DNA of 64,000 bases from CADEFX01 sp963840425 (GTDB lineage Bacteria > Pseudomonadota > Alphaproteobacteria > Rhizobiales > Hyphomicrobiaceae): contig CAWIYZ010000026.1 in NCBI GenBank assembly GCA_963840425.1, positions 104,567-168,566 of the forward strand, given 5' to 3'. Position numbers and translations under genes: made by a program. Shown here piece after piece: positions 43,969 through 54,829 of the stretch; the stretch's first letter is position 1; the number at the start of each line of letters is the position of its first letter. The notes under the pieces are model-generated. The model was not told the origin of the DNA, did no database searches, and saw nothing but the letters and a program-made list of their open reading frames with translations.

Positions 43969-45531
43969 ATGAGCAGCGGCGGGTTCAAATCAGGACTTCG
44001 GCGGCGCGACTTTCTTGGATCATCAGCTGCTGCGATCGCAGCGGCTCAGCTTCCACTCTCCTCCGGTGCCTTGGCGCAAGGCGCGTCAAACCTTCGTGCG
44101 GGCATCACGGGCTATAACGTCATCAACACCCTCGACCCGGGCAAGGCGACCCTAATCCCCGAGTTCTATGTCATCTGGGCCTTGTACAACGGCCTGATGA
44201 AGCTCGACGCCAACTCCAATCCGGTCCCCGATCTTGCGGAAAGCATCAAATCGGAAGGCAACGCACTGGAGTTCAAGCTGCGCAAGGGCGTCAAGTTCCA
44301 CGACGGTTCGGAGATGACGTCAGACGACGTGAAGTTCACGCTCGAACGTCTGCTCGACGACAAGTTCGCCTCGCCAAACAAGAGCAAGGTCTCGGGTGTC
44401 AGCGCGATCGAGGTGCCCGATGCTACCACGGTTCGACTGGTGACAAAGGATCCGTTCGCGCCGTTGCTGACGTTCCTTGCAAATGCCCGCACCGGAACGC
44501 AGGTGCTATCGCGCAAGGCGGTTGGCTCGGCCGGTGACGATTTCGGCAAGAAGCCGGTCGGTACCGGCGCTTATTCGCTGAAAGACTGGGTGCCTGGCGA
44601 GCGCGTTTCACTGGCAGCATTTCCTGGCTACTTTGGTGGGGCACCCAAGATCACGACCATCGATATGCCTTTGATCGCCGAAGAATCGAGCGGCGTGACC
44701 GCGTTGCTTGGCGGCCAAATCGACCTCACCTCTACGGCACCGTTCGCCGACATTCCGAATCTGGAAAAGAATGCGTCAATCACGGTGTTGAAGCAGGCTG
44801 GCCTCAATTGCCGGTTCGTGTCCCTCAACCATCGCAAAGCGCCGTTCGACGATCCTGCATTCCGCCGCGCCTGCTCGATGGCGTTCGATCGCAACGCCAT
44901 GGTCCGCGCGGTGCTTTTCGGCGAGGGCGTGACGGCGCATGGTCTCATTCCGCCGTCCATTGGCTACGCCTATGGTGGCAACAACCGGCCGCTGTGCGCC
45001 TACGACCCTGCGAAGGCGAAGGCGGAGCTCGCCAAGTCGAAATATCCGAACGGAGCCGAGGCTGAGATCCTGACCTGGGGTCAATCGTGGTGGAAGCGCA
45101 TGGCGGAGGTGTTTGTCGCCCAGTGCAACCAGACCCTCGGCACCAAGTTCACGGTGCAGGTGACGGAGGCCAATACCGTCTTCCAGCGCCATAAGTCAGG
45201 TGATTACCAGGGCTCGGTATGGGGCTGGCTCGGTCTGCTCGACGCCGATGAATACATGTACGACGTCATCCACAGCAAGGGTTGGCGGAACTTCTACGGC
45301 TATGCAAATCCAAAAGTCGACGACCTGTTGGATCGCGCCCGGCGCGAACTCGACCAAGGCAAGCGCGGCGCCCTCTACAAGGAAGCCGAGAACACCATGA
45401 TCGAGGATATGCCGGTGGTGCCGCTTTTTGTTTCGAACGTGCACAACCTCATGACCAAGAAAGTACAGGGTTTCAAGCAGTTGCCCTATTCCAACTGGGG
45501 CGACCAGTTTGCTCACATGAGCCTCAGCTAG
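43969..45531 (+). CDS. ABC transporter substrate-binding protein, peptide type (SBP_bac_5)
   Basis: 520 residues from ATG 43969 (MSSGGFKSGLRRRDFLGSSA), with a twin-arginine-type signal ending near ALAQG. Typical cluster C binding protein: NPVPDLAESIKSEGNALEFK, GVKFHDGSEMTSDDVKFTLE, PVGTGAYSLKDWVPGERV, and FDDPAFRRACSMAFDRNAMV. It delivers peptides, or glutathione- or opine-like ligands, to the permeases that follow. Intact. Confidence 0.95.
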   Translation: MSSGGFKSGLRRRDFLGSSAAAIAAAQLPLSSGALAQGASNLRAGITGYNVINTLDPGKATLIPEFYVIWALYNGLMKLDANSNPVPDLAESIKSEGNALEFKLRKGVKFHDGSEMTSDDVKFTLERLLDDKFASPNKSKVSGVSAIEVPDATTVRLVTKDPFAPLLTFLANARTGTQVLSRKAVGSAGDDFGKKPVGTGAYSLKDWVPGERVSLAAFPGYFGGAPKITTIDMPLIAEESSGVTALLGGQIDLTSTAPFADIPNLEKNASITVLKQAGLNCRFVSLNHRKAPFDDPAFRRACSMAFDRNAMVRAVLFGEGVTAHGLIPPSIGYAYGGNNRPLCAYDPAKAKAELAKSKYPNGAEAEILTWGQSWWKRMAEVFVAQCNQTLGTKFTVQVTEANTVFQRHKSGDYQGSVWGWLGLLDADEYMYDVIHSKGWRNFYGYANPKVDDLLDRARRELDQGKRGALYKEAENTMIEDMPVVPLFVSNVHNLMTKKVQGFKQLPYSNWGDQFAHMSLS

Positions 45532-45566
45532 CGGACACGACACGGCCGGCGGAGGTGCCAACGTTC

Positions 45567-46522
45567 ATGGTATGGACGAGGTATGTCGGCGGCCGTCTCC
45601 TCGCGCTCGTCCTCACCGTCCTGGTCGGATCGGCCGTCGTCTTCTTGGTCATGAAGGCGGCGCCCGGCGATCCCGCGGTCGCCGCGCTCGGCGAGAGTGC
45701 GCGGCCGGAGTTGGTGGCTGCCTTTCGAGCCAAGCACAATCTCGACGTACCTTGGGCCCTGCAGTATGGCCGCTGGCTGGCCGGGGTCGCGCGCGGCGAT
45801 TTCGGCTTGTCGCTCACGGTGGCGAGCGATCGCGCGATCTCCGGACTGATCGCGGCGCGCCTGCCGAACACGCATCTTCATCGGCATGATGGCGCTGGTA
45901 ATCGCGATCATCTTGTCGATGATCGCCGGCACGATCGCCGCCCTAAGACGCGGCAAGCTTGCCGACACGATCGCAACCTCGCTCGCTGCACTCGGCATTT
46001 CGATGCCGGACTTCTGGCTGAGCTACGTGCTGATCCTGGTGTTCGCACTAGGCTTCGGCCTGTTCCCGGCCTACGGGTTCGTCGCGCCTGGTCAATCCTT
46101 CACCGGCGCGCTTTATTCGGGCTTCCTGCCGGCGCTGGCAGTGTCGGCGCCACTTGCTGCAGTGTTTGCTCGCACCCTTCGAACCGCTGCTGCTTGAAGC
46201 CGGCAACAAGGATTACGTGGTGGCCGCCCGCTCGTTCGGGTTTCATCCCGCATACATGTTCGTGCACTGGATCTTTCGCAACGCGCTGATCCCGTACATC
46301 ACCATCATCGGCCTACAGATCCGTTATATTCTGGGTGGCGTCGTCGTCATTGAGCGCATCTTCGGCATTTCCGGCATCGGTTCGTTGATGGTCGATGGTG
46401 CATTCGCGCGCGACTATCCTGTGGTTCAGGCGTGCGCCGTCGTGTTCCTGGTCATCGTGCTTTCGGTGAACCTGGTCGTTGATGTGGTTTGCGGCCTACT
46501 CGATCCGAAGAGAACGAAGTGA
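45567..46522 (+). pseudogene. ABC permease, DppB/OppB type, two frameshifts
   Basis: MVWTRYVGGRLLALVLTVLV and AAPGDPAVAALGESA open the gene. Near 45880 the frame shifts (IGMMALVIAIILSMIAGTIA follows in frame +1), and near 46190 it shifts again (LLEAGNKDYVVAARSFGFHP). The family EAA-type loop and last helices GVVVIERIFGISGIGSLMVD to the stop are present. Full length about 317 residues if repaired. It overlaps the next start as ATGA. Confidence 0.88.
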
Positions 46523-47361
46523 TGACGGCGCTCTTGCGCAGCCTGTGGAGCAACCGCACAGCGCGGGCTGGCGTCATCATCGTCGGATTGTTTCTGCTGG
46601 CGATTTCGGTTGGTGGCGCATTGATGCCGTACTCGGCGACCGATATGGATTTCCTCAATCTTCTCACGCCACCGGACTGGGCGCACCCATTCGGCACGGA
46701 TTCGTTCGGCAGAGACGTGCTCACCCGTGTTCTACTCGGCGGCCGCGTGTCGCTCGCGATCTCCGTAACCGGCGTGGCGCTGGCGGCGATGATCGGCATT
46801 CCGACTGGACTTGCCGCTGCCTGGTATGGCGGCTGGATCGACCAGCTGCTGATGCGTTTCGCCGACCTGCTATTCGCCTTTCCGAGCTTCGTGCTGGCAT
46901 TGTTCCTGATGGTGGTACTTGGGTTCGGCGTTACCAACGTGATCCTGGCGATTGCCCTGGTCTATGTTCCGATCTTCGCCCGGCTGGCGCGAAATCTCGC
47001 GTTGACGGTGCGCGAGGAAGCTTACGTTCAGGCAGCGCGGCTGATGGGCCAGTCGACAGCGCGCATACTCGGCCGCGAGATCCTGCCGAATATCATGGCG
47101 CCGATCATGGTGCAGGCCTCGATTTTCTATCGCCTTCGGCGTGATGATCGAGGCCGGTCTGAGCTTCTTGGGCTTGGCGTGCAGCCGCCGACACCATCTC
47201 TCGGCCTGATCATGGCCGATGGACGCGAGTACTTCAATCAAGGGCCCTGGGTGCTCACGCTCGCCGGCCTTTTCATCTCTTTCGGATTGCTTGGGCTCAA
47301 TCTTCTCGGCGACGGGTTGCGGGACCTGACCGACCCGAAGCTACGCGAGAAGACGAGCTGA
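46522..47361 (+). CDS. ABC permease, DppC/OppC type
   Basis: 279 residues. DPP-type markers: FGTDSFGRDVLTRVLLGGRV, LLFAFPSFVLALFLMVVLGF, and the EAA region REEAYVQAARLMGQSTARIL. Between 47130 and 47176 the frame is displaced and then restored: an extra base gives YRLRRDDRGRSELLGLG where YAFGVMIEAGLSFLGLG would be expected. The overall frame is open. Coupled by ATGA to its neighbours on both sides. Confidence 0.9.
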   Translation: MTALLRSLWSNRTARAGVIIVGLFLLAISVGGALMPYSATDMDFLNLLTPPDWAHPFGTDSFGRDVLTRVLLGGRVSLAISVTGVALAAMIGIPTGLAAAWYGGWIDQLLMRFADLLFAFPSFVLALFLMVVLGFGVTNVILAIALVYVPIFARLARNLALTVREEAYVQAARLMGQSTARILGREILPNIMAPIMVQASIFYRLRRDDRGRSELLGLGVQPPTPSLGLIMADGREYFNQGPWVLTLAGLFISFGLLGLNLLGDGLRDLTDPKLREKTS

Positions 47362-48353
47362 TGAGCGTAGGCGCCGCCATCGAGCCACCGCTGCTCGAAG
47401 TGAAAAATCTATCGACACGGTTCCGCATGGGCAACGTCGATGTGCTGGCAATCCGCCGCGTCGATCTCGAGGTTCGCCGCCGCGAGGTGCTGGGCATCAT
47501 TGGTGAATCGGGATCCGGCAAATCGGTCACCGGCCTGTCGATCCTGCGCCTGCTACCGGAGCATGCGGCCGTGACCGCCGATCGATTGCGGTTTGCGGGG
47601 CGCGAGTTGCTACCGCTCGACGATGAGACATTCCGGAAGTTACGCGGGACCCACCTCGCCATGGTGTTTCAGGATCCCGTCGGTGCCTTCAACCCGGCGA
47701 AAACAATCGACTGGCATCTCGACAAAATCCTAGCCCGCGCCGCTACTCGTGAAGACCGCCAGGGGGTCGATCTCACCCAGGATGGAAAGCGCTGGCTCGG
47801 CGATGTGGGCATCGCGAACCCGGAACGGATATTGCCGCTTTATCCACACCAGCTCAGCGGTGGCATGCTGCAGCGGACGTTGATCGCGCTGTCGGCAGCA
47901 CTGCAACCGGATCTGCTGATCGCCGACGAGCCAACTACCAACCTTGACAACATCGTGGAGCGCCAGATCATCGGGTTGTTCCGCCGTCTCAAGGACAGGC
48001 TCGGCTCGGCGATCATCTTCATCACGCACGACATCTCGCTGGCGGCGGGGCTATGTGACCGCATCGCTGTGATGTACGCCGGCGAGATTATGGAGACCGG
48101 GCCGGCAGAGACCCTGTTACGTAACCCGGCGCATCCCTACACTGCCGGACTGATCGAAACTTCACGGCAGCTCGATGAGCGCGCCGGGCGGCTCAAGGAA
48201 ATCCCCGGCGAGCTGCCGTCGGGCTCCGATCGCCCTCCCGGCTGCCTGTTCGCGCCGCGCTGCCAGTTTGCAACCGAACCCTGCCGTGCGGCGCCTCCCG
48301 TCAACATCACGCTCAGCCCCGACCACACCGTACGTTGCATTCGCTATGGCTGA
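47361..48353 (+). CDS. ABC ATPase, DppD/OppD type
   Basis: 330 residues, intact. Walker A GESGSGKS, Q-loop VFQDPVGAFNP, signature LSGGMLQR, Walker B LLIADEPT, H-loop FITHD, and the C-terminal peptide-transporter motif GCLFAPRCQFATEPCRAAPP, which in this family can hold a [4Fe-4S] cluster. It overlaps dppF-like by 8 bases. Confidence 0.95.
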   Translation: MSVGAAIEPPLLEVKNLSTRFRMGNVDVLAIRRVDLEVRRREVLGIIGESGSGKSVTGLSILRLLPEHAAVTADRLRFAGRELLPLDDETFRKLRGTHLAMVFQDPVGAFNPAKTIDWHLDKILARAATREDRQGVDLTQDGKRWLGDVGIANPERILPLYPHQLSGGMLQRTLIALSAALQPDLLIADEPTTNLDNIVERQIIGLFRRLKDRLGSAIIFITHDISLAAGLCDRIAVMYAGEIMETGPAETLLRNPAHPYTAGLIETSRQLDERAGRLKEIPGELPSGSDRPPGCLFAPRCQFATEPCRAAPPVNITLSPDHTVRCIRYG

Positions 48354-49293
48354 GCCGTCCAAACCACTGATCGAAGTATCGGAGCTGGTCGTCAGCTTCA
48401 CCCAGTCGGGCGGCGGCGTATTCCGCGCCGTCGACGATGCGAGCTCGAAAATTGCTCCGGGCGAAGTGGTGGGCCTGGTGGGCGAATCCGGCTCGGGCAA
48501 GACGACACTCGCGAAGACGATCTTGCGACTCTACAAACCCACGGCCGGCATGCTGCAGTTCGATGGCTGCGATATGACCCGTCTCGGCGAAAGCGCATCG
48601 CGGCCGATCCGCCGTCAGATGCAGATGGTCTTCCAAGACCCGCTATCGTCGTTCAATCCGCGCGTGCGTATTGGCGATGCGGTGGCGCTACCGCTACGGT
48701 TGCACAGGCGCGGCGCAGCCAGCCAAATCGAAGGCAGAGTAAAGGACCTGCTGTCTCGCGTCGGCCTCGGGCCGCAGTTCACGGAGCGCTATCCGCACGA
48801 AACGTCCGGCGGCCAGCTCCAGCGCGTCGCAATCGCCCGCGCGCTCGCGGTCGAACCGCGCCTCATCATCGCCGATGAAGCGGTGAGCAAACTCGACGTG
48901 TCGGTGCGTGCCCAGATTCTCAACCTGCTGCGGGACGTGCAGGCCTCGACCGGCGTTGCCTTGCTGTTCATCACCCATGATCTGCGCGTGGCTCGCTACC
49001 TGTGCAACCGGATCGGCGTGACGTTCTTCGGCCGGCTCGTGGAAGAAGGCGAGACCGAGGGCGTTTTCGCCAAGCCGCGCCATCCCTATACGCGCGCCTG
49101 CTCTCCACACTTGACGATGACGGCGGCGAACTGGCGGTCCTCGAGCCACTCGGCGCCGGCATCGAGCGGCGGCTGCCGGTATCGCACGCGCTGCCCGATC
49201 TCACGTCCCGACTGCGCCACGCACCGACCTGAGTTACAGGCCACCGTCGATGGCACGCAGACGGTCGCCTGCCCCTACGTGCTGAGCGGCTGA
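48346..49293 (+). CDS. ABC ATPase, DppF/OppF type
   Basis: 315 residues from ATG 48346. Walker A GESGSGKT, VFQDPLSSFNP, TSGGQLQRVAIARAL, LIIADEAVSKLDVSVRAQIL. The Walker B region has EAVS where EPVS is usual. After HPYTRA the frame slips and is restored before GCRYRTRCP: a missing C near 49097 turns LLSTLDDDGGEL into an unrelated stretch. The overall frame stays open. It converges with the dehydrogenase gene, overlapping by 19 bases. Confidence 0.9.
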   Translation: MAEPSKPLIEVSELVVSFTQSGGGVFRAVDDASSKIAPGEVVGLVGESGSGKTTLAKTILRLYKPTAGMLQFDGCDMTRLGESASRPIRRQMQMVFQDPLSSFNPRVRIGDAVALPLRLHRRGAASQIEGRVKDLLSRVGLGPQFTERYPHETSGGQLQRVAIARALAVEPRLIIADEAVSKLDVSVRAQILNLLRDVQASTGVALLFITHDLRVARYLCNRIGVTFFGRLVEEGETEGVFAKPRHPYTRACSPHLTMTAANWRSSSHSAPASSGGCRYRTRCPISRPDCATHRPELQATVDGTQTVACPYVLSG

Positions 49294-50215
49294 CCGGCAG
49301 CGAGCCTGCCGGCATCGCCTGTCGCCAGATCGAGCGCGATTCGCAGCAACCGGTCGCTTGCGGCCCGCGTCTTCCAGGCCGCATGCGCGGTCAGCGTGAC
49401 GTTCGGCAGCAAGGTCAATGGATGGCCGGCCGGAAGGGGCTCGGTTGCAAATACGTCGAGCGACGCCCGCCCGATGGCGCCGCTCCGCAGAGCGGCGATC
49501 AAAGCCGCTTCGTCGATCAGCGCCCCGCGGGCGGTATTGATGAGCAGTGCACCCGGTTTCAACAACGCGAGCCGCGACGCATCGAGCAGGCCTTTGGTTT
49601 CCGGCACCAACGCCAAATGCAAACTGACCGCGTCCGAAGCGGCAAGCAGCTCCTCAAGCGTGACCGACCCGGCCGGCACGCCTGCAGGTACGCCGGAGCG
49701 GTTCCAGGCGATGACGTCCATACCGAAGGCCGCCGCGATCCGCGCCATCTCCGACCCGACGCCACCCAACCCAACCAAGCCAAGCGTCCGCCCCCGCAGC
49801 TCGATGCCCTCGCTGACGGACCATCGCCCCGCACGTAGACCGCGATCCATCGCCGCGACGTCACGAGCGGCGGCGAGCAGCAACGCAAACGCATGCTCGG
49901 CCACGGTGCGGTCGCCATAGCCACGTACGGTGCGAACGCGAATGCCGAGCCGTTCGGCCGCGGCCAAGTTGACGTAACTGGCCGCGCCAGTGCCGAGAAA
50001 CACGACAGACCTCAACCGGGGTGCGCCGACCAGCAGCGCATCATCCATCATCGTATGGCCGTTGAGGACGACCGCAGCGTCCGCCACCAGGGCGGCGAGC
50101 TCGCCCGGATTTGGGTCGCCGTCGAACACTTTCATCCGGCCGGCGGGCCGATCTCGTCTAGCAGGTTGCGCATCAGCGGCGAGCAATCGACATAGACCAC
50201 TTGGGCTTCGGTCAT
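49275..50215 (-). pseudogene. D-2-hydroxyacid dehydrogenase, frameshift near the N-terminus
   Basis: ATG 50215 (MTEAQVVYVDCSPLMRNLLD) overlaps the upstream reductase stop as ATGA. After GPPAG one base is missing near 50137 and the main frame continues MKVFDGDPNPGELAALVADA. NAD motif LVGLGGVGSEMARIAA, catalytic Arg in NTARGALIDE, Glu in FATEPLPAGHP, His in LTAHAAWK. About 313 residues. It reduces or oxidises a 2-keto/2-hydroxy acid. Confidence 0.88.
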
Positions 50216-52252
50216 AGGGCCCTGCACAGCCGCATTGAATCCAGAACGGCGGCGTGCACGTTACGGCTGGCGACGGCATCGCCCACCCGGTGCAGCTCGA
50301 ACGTTCCGGCCGGATTGATCACACGCGGCTGCTCCTGCAGGTCCAGCAATGCATCGATGTCGGTGACGCCGGCGTTAGCGGCATCGCCACGCAAATCCTG
50401 GTAGATACCATCGGCCGGCAGCGTGCCGTGATCGACTATCAGCTGATCGGTGACATGCTCCATGGTCTTGGCCGTCGCCAGGTTGCGGAACGTCAAGTGA
50501 AGGCGGTTGCCACGCCGCTCGACCTTCTCGATCTGGTGATCGAAGTACATCTGGACGCCGAGCTCGTAGGCGCGCTTCTTCCAGATGATGCGCTCTGCAT
50601 AGGTCAACTCCTGCGCCAGCTGGTTGTCGATCGAGTAGAAGTGCCACCTGCCGGCCGTCGCGGGCGGCGAGCTCCATCACCTGCGCCGCAGGGTGCCGGC
50701 CGGTGCCGTCGTAGACTACGACGTCAGCGCCCAGCGGAACGGTACCCCAATCACATCCCAGGCCGAGGTCACATGCTCGGCGCCGTTGATCCACTCAATA
50801 TCGGGCGTGCCGCCGGTAGCGACGATGATGACATCGGGTTGCAGCGACCAGCACATCACCGCGCTCGGCATAGGTATTGAGACGGACGTCGACGCCAAGC
50901 CGCTCGAGCTCGGCGCAGCGCCAGTCGACAATGCCGATCACATCGCGGCGCCAACTGGCGCGGGCCGCCATCACCAGCTGTCCACCAAGCTGGCTGGCGG
51001 CCTCGAGCAGCACCACTTTGTGACCACGTGTCGCCGAAACACGCGCCGCTTCGAGACCGGCGGGGCCGCCGCCGATCACCACTATCTTGCGTCCGGCGCG
51101 TGGCGACCGCGTGATCTCGTGCGGCAGGATCTTCTCGCGGCGGGTCGAGGGATTGTGCAGGCAGCTCGGCCGGTAGGGACTGGCAATGGGTGGCACCGAC
51201 GAGGGCCGGATTTCCTGCTCGCGGCCCGCGATCATCTTCGAAACGAGATGCGGGTCCGCGATCTGCGCCGTGTCATGGCCACCATGTCGAGCAGTCCCTC
51301 AGCGATGGCATGGCGGGCGCTCGCCACGTCGGCGACGCGGTCGGCATGGAAAACCGGAGTTTACTTCACGCTGAAGGCGCCGACGGGCTTCAGCCACGCG
51401 CGATGCCCGACGCCATGCCCGGCATGTTTCGACCGCAAGCCCATCTCGTGTCCATGCGGCCATAGATGGCATTGAAGAAATCGAATGCCCGGTCGCTCGA
51501 AGATCTTGGCGATCTCCAGGCATTCCTCGAGTTCATGCCGACCGGCCCCTCGTCGACCACGTAGCGGAAGCCGAGGAGGAACTTGTCGCCGACCTGCGGC
51601 GCATTTCCTCGTAGACCATCAAACCGAAACGGCAGCGGTTCTCGATCGAGCCACCCCACTTGTCGGTGCGGCGGTTCATGCTCGGCGACAGGAACTGACC
51701 GATTAAGTGGCCGCCGGCCAGCGTCTCGATGCCGTCGAGGCCGCCCTCCTGGCAGCGCTTGGCGGCGGCGCCGTAGGCCTTGATTACGCGCGCGATGTCA
51801 TACTCATCCATCTCCTGGGGAAGCTGCGATGCAGCGTCTCGCGGATCGGCGACGGGACGATCGTTGGCAGCCAGTTGGAGGCATAGGGCTCGCCACGCCG
51901 GCCCAGGTGCGTGATCTGGCACATGATCGCGGCGCCATGGGCATGATGCGCTCAGAGCTGTTGTAGGTGTGGGATGATCTCGTCGACGCCGACATTCAGC
52001 TGACGGAAGAGTTTGGGCTGTCCTGCGCAACGTTCGATGACCCCCCGAACATTGTCAGCGCCAAGCCACCCTTCGCCTTCTCTGCGTGATAGAGCTGGTA
52101 TCGTTCCGATGGGCATGCCGTTTTCCTCGAGCCCGCAAGCATGGCTCATTCTCATGATCCGATTGCGCAGAGTGAGGTCGCGATTGAGCGGAGCGAGCAG
52201 AGGTCAGAGCGGCGGGACCCGCCGGGAGAACTGCTGGTTCAGGTCGCGTCAT
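50212..52252 (-). pseudogene. NADH:flavin oxidoreductase of the dienoyl-CoA reductase type, heavily frameshifted
   Basis: Fragments in order: LTLRNRIMRMSHACGLEENG, YHAEKAKGGLALTMFGGSSN, HAHGAAIMCQITHLGRRGEP, EMDEYDIARVIKAYGAAAKR, RTDKWGGSIENRCRFGLMVY, then an FAD/NAD part with KIVVIGGGPAGLEAARVSAT, LLEAASQLGGQLVMAARA, DVIIVATGGTPDIEWINGAE, and a tail to DSMRLCRAL. Together they make an FMN TIM barrel, a 4Fe-4S linker and a flavin domain of roughly 670 residues. At least six frame changes occur, with no consistent nonsense decay. Confidence 0.8.
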
Positions 52253-52367
52253 GCTGGAGCCTCGTGATTGGGTGTGCACGCTATGCCGTCTGGCGCGACC
52301 GATCCGCAAGCACGTGCCAGAACCAGTGTTCGGCGCGTGTCGAGAGGCCGCCGTTTCCCAATTTTTT

Positions 52368-52987
52368 TTAGGTAAGGGGTCTCATGATGTACTTCTGGAA
52401 CGCGGGTCGCTGCTGCAGGCGTGCGTAGTACGCCTCGACCCGCGGAAGGACCGGGCGCTTCACATCAAGCGCATACCACCGATAGATGTTCACGCCGACA
52501 ACGATGTCGCCCATGGAGAGCCTTCCTCGCCACGTAGTCGCTGTCCTCCAGGCCTTGCTCGAGCACTTGGAATTGCTGACCGGTCCTCTCCGCATCGGCC
52601 CCGATCAGCGCCATATCTCTCTTCTCGGGCGGGGTGCGGATCAAACCCCAAAAGACTGGCGTGAGAACAGGCCCGACATGGTTTGACGCCCAATCCATCC
52701 AGCGATATCTAGTGTGCGCGCTGCATGAGGTCATTCGGACAGAGTGTCCCGACGCCATGCTTTGCTGCAAGATAGCGCACGATGGCGTTCGACTCCCACA
52801 AGACGAAGCCTTCGTCGTCGATAGTCGGCACACGCGAGTTCGGATTCATTATCTTGTAGAAAGGCTCGTTCACCACCCCGAACGCCAAACCCGCTTCGAT
52901 GCGTTCGTAGGGTACATTCAATTCCTCAAGCGCCCAGATCACCTTTTGGACGTTGATAGAATTGACCCGCCCCCAAAGTTTCAACAT
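52368..52987 (-). pseudogene. Glutathione S-transferase, two frameshifts
   Basis: ATG 52987 starts MLKLWGRVNSINVQKVIWAL, a thioredoxin-fold N-terminus, with VPTIDDEGFVLWESNAIVRY for glutathione contact. After breaks near 52720 and 52515 the C-terminal helices follow: YRWMDWASNHVGPVLTPVFW, LIGADAERTGQQFQVLEQGL, and VNIYRWYALDVKRPVLPRVE to the stop. About 206 residues if repaired. Confidence 0.85.
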
Positions 52988-53244
52988 CCTTGCCTCCCGC
53001 AGTCCATCGAAACCCATCTAACCGCTGCCAATTTTCATCCAAAGGTGAATGGTAGTTCAGCAGCGTCTTCCACGCGAGCGGGGCTGTGGCCGAAGGCAGC
53101 TCTCAACTGCATACGCACCAACTAATGGGAGTCGGCTCAACCCAAAGTCGGTTCGAGTGCTTTGCAGTTCGGCGGGTTCCATAATCACAGCATGCGCGGT
53201 GCCATCGCGCTGGGCGGCGGCGCCTCGCTGCGACCGTCCGTTCC
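52988..53244. other. Intergenic stretch, no gene recognised
   Basis: About 257 bases between the GST and isochorismatase genes. Confidence 0.35.
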
Positions 53245-53922
53245 CTACCCGGTTGAGGCATCGGTCGTCGGACTACTGTTCGTGCCGGAGCCCTTGCCGA
53301 TCTTGCTGAAGTAGGCGATCACATCGGCCTTGGGGATGACGTCACCGTACTTCGCGTTGATGTCAAACAGGTTGGCGTCGTGCGGCGCATCGTGGCGATC
53401 GCCGACGCACTCGCGCGGCACGATGACGCGATAGCCATACTGGATGGCATCGATGGCGGCTGCACGCACGCAGCCGCTGGTCGAGCAGCCGGTCAGGATC
53501 AGCGTGTCGATGCCGAGGCCGGTCAGCGTCGAGGCGAGCGAGGTGCCGAAGAAGCAGCTCGGGTAGTTCTTGATGATGACGAGGTCTTCGGGCGCTGGCG
53601 GAATGCGCGGATCGATCTCGGCGAGTGGCTCACCGGCGACGAGCGTGCGTAGCGCCGGCACCTTTTTGACGAACAGACCGCCGTCGATGCCGGAGGGATG
53701 ATACAGCACTTTGGTGTAGATGATCGGCACGCGCGCGCGCGCGCTACGGCCAGCAGCCCAACGGTTGCCTCGACGGCATCCACGACACCCTGGCCAAAGA
53801 ATGCTGCACCCTTGGTCGTGTACGCTTTGATGAAATCGATTACGAGCACGGCACGGCCGCTCACCGAAGCCGATCCTGTTGTCGAAGACGCCCTTGTAGT
53901 TGGTCTCGCGTGTCTCGCTCAT
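53245..53922 (-). pseudogene. Isochorismatase-family amidohydrolase, two frameshifts
   Basis: Start MSETRETNYKGVFDNRIGFG, then in a second frame GRAVLVIDFIKAYTTKGAAF with the catalytic Asp, then in the first frame again VPIIYTKVLYHPSGIDGGLF, VIIKNYPSCFFGTSLASTLT and LILTGCSTSGCVRAAAIDAI with the nucleophilic Cys. The Asp-Lys-Cys triad is intact. The N-terminus recalls N-carbamoylsarcosine amidase-type members. About 225 residues. Confidence 0.88.
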
Positions 53923-53945
53923 CGCGTCTCTCTCACGCTATCGAT

Positions 53946-54827
53946 TTACATGAGCCCGAGCATGCTCCGCGCTTCGGTGGGCGTTGCAACCTCGCGCCCG
54001 ACCAGCTTCGCCATGTGCACAATCTCGCGTACGAGATCGGCGTTGGTCGGCTCGCCGATCTCCGGGTAGTCATAGTCGCCGATGCCGATCGCGACATGGC
54101 CGCCCAGCGGCGATCGACTTCATCGCGACGGGAAATAGATTGCCGTCCTTGCAGCAGACCGTCCACTCGATCCGTCGGTCCTTCGGCATATGCGCAAGGA
54201 AGGCTTCGAGACCCTGGGGCGTCCCGGGATGGCCGCCGAGCAGGCCGCCTTCACAGTGGACGAGGAGCACATAGGCCGGCTCGTCGGCGATCGCCCATGT
54301 CCATCAGCGCGCTGGCCGAGCGCAGGAACGGGCCGTTCCAGGCGCGAGATTGGGCTTCACGCCGCAATCGCGAAGCGACGGCAGAACAGCATGAGCGTCT
54401 CATGCGCGTTGACGTAGACCTTCCCCGTCGTCCGGAAGTTCTTCGTTGCCGCGTCGTAAACGTCGATGTTGCGTTGAGCCGGTGTCGATACCCGCCGATC
54501 TCGGGTCTCAGTGCCGGATCCTTGCGCGAGCTCCACGATATGGCGGATGCGCTCCTCCTGTCCGGCGACCGTGATCTGGCCGAGGGTGGGGTGCACGATC
54601 AGATCGGAGTTGTCGCGGATGGCGCGACTGGCCGCCGCGTAAGTCCTCGGTCGCGTGCGCCGGCGCGCCGTCGGGCTCGCGCGCATGAAAATGGATGATG
54701 GCGGCGCCAGCGGCTCGCGAATTTCGCGGCCATCGCGGCCAAGCTCCTCGGCCGTCCACGGCACATTTGGGTTGCCGTCGCGCATCATGTACTCGTTGAC
54801 GCGCACCTCGATGATGAGCTTCTTCAT
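53946..54827 (-). pseudogene. BKACE (DUF849) beta-keto acid cleavage enzyme, frameshifted
   Basis: ATG 54827 reads MKKLIIEVRVNEYMMRDGNP, then, across several frames, AAGAAIIHFHAREPDG with the zinc-site HFHAR motif, DLIVHPTLGQITVAGQEERI and a C-terminal GSMLGLM. BKACE enzymes cleave 3-keto acids with acetyl-CoA in amino-acid and carnitine-like catabolism. At least four frame changes. Because of these the preceding ATPase frame appears to run into this gene. Confidence 0.8.
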
Positions 54828-54829
54828 GC

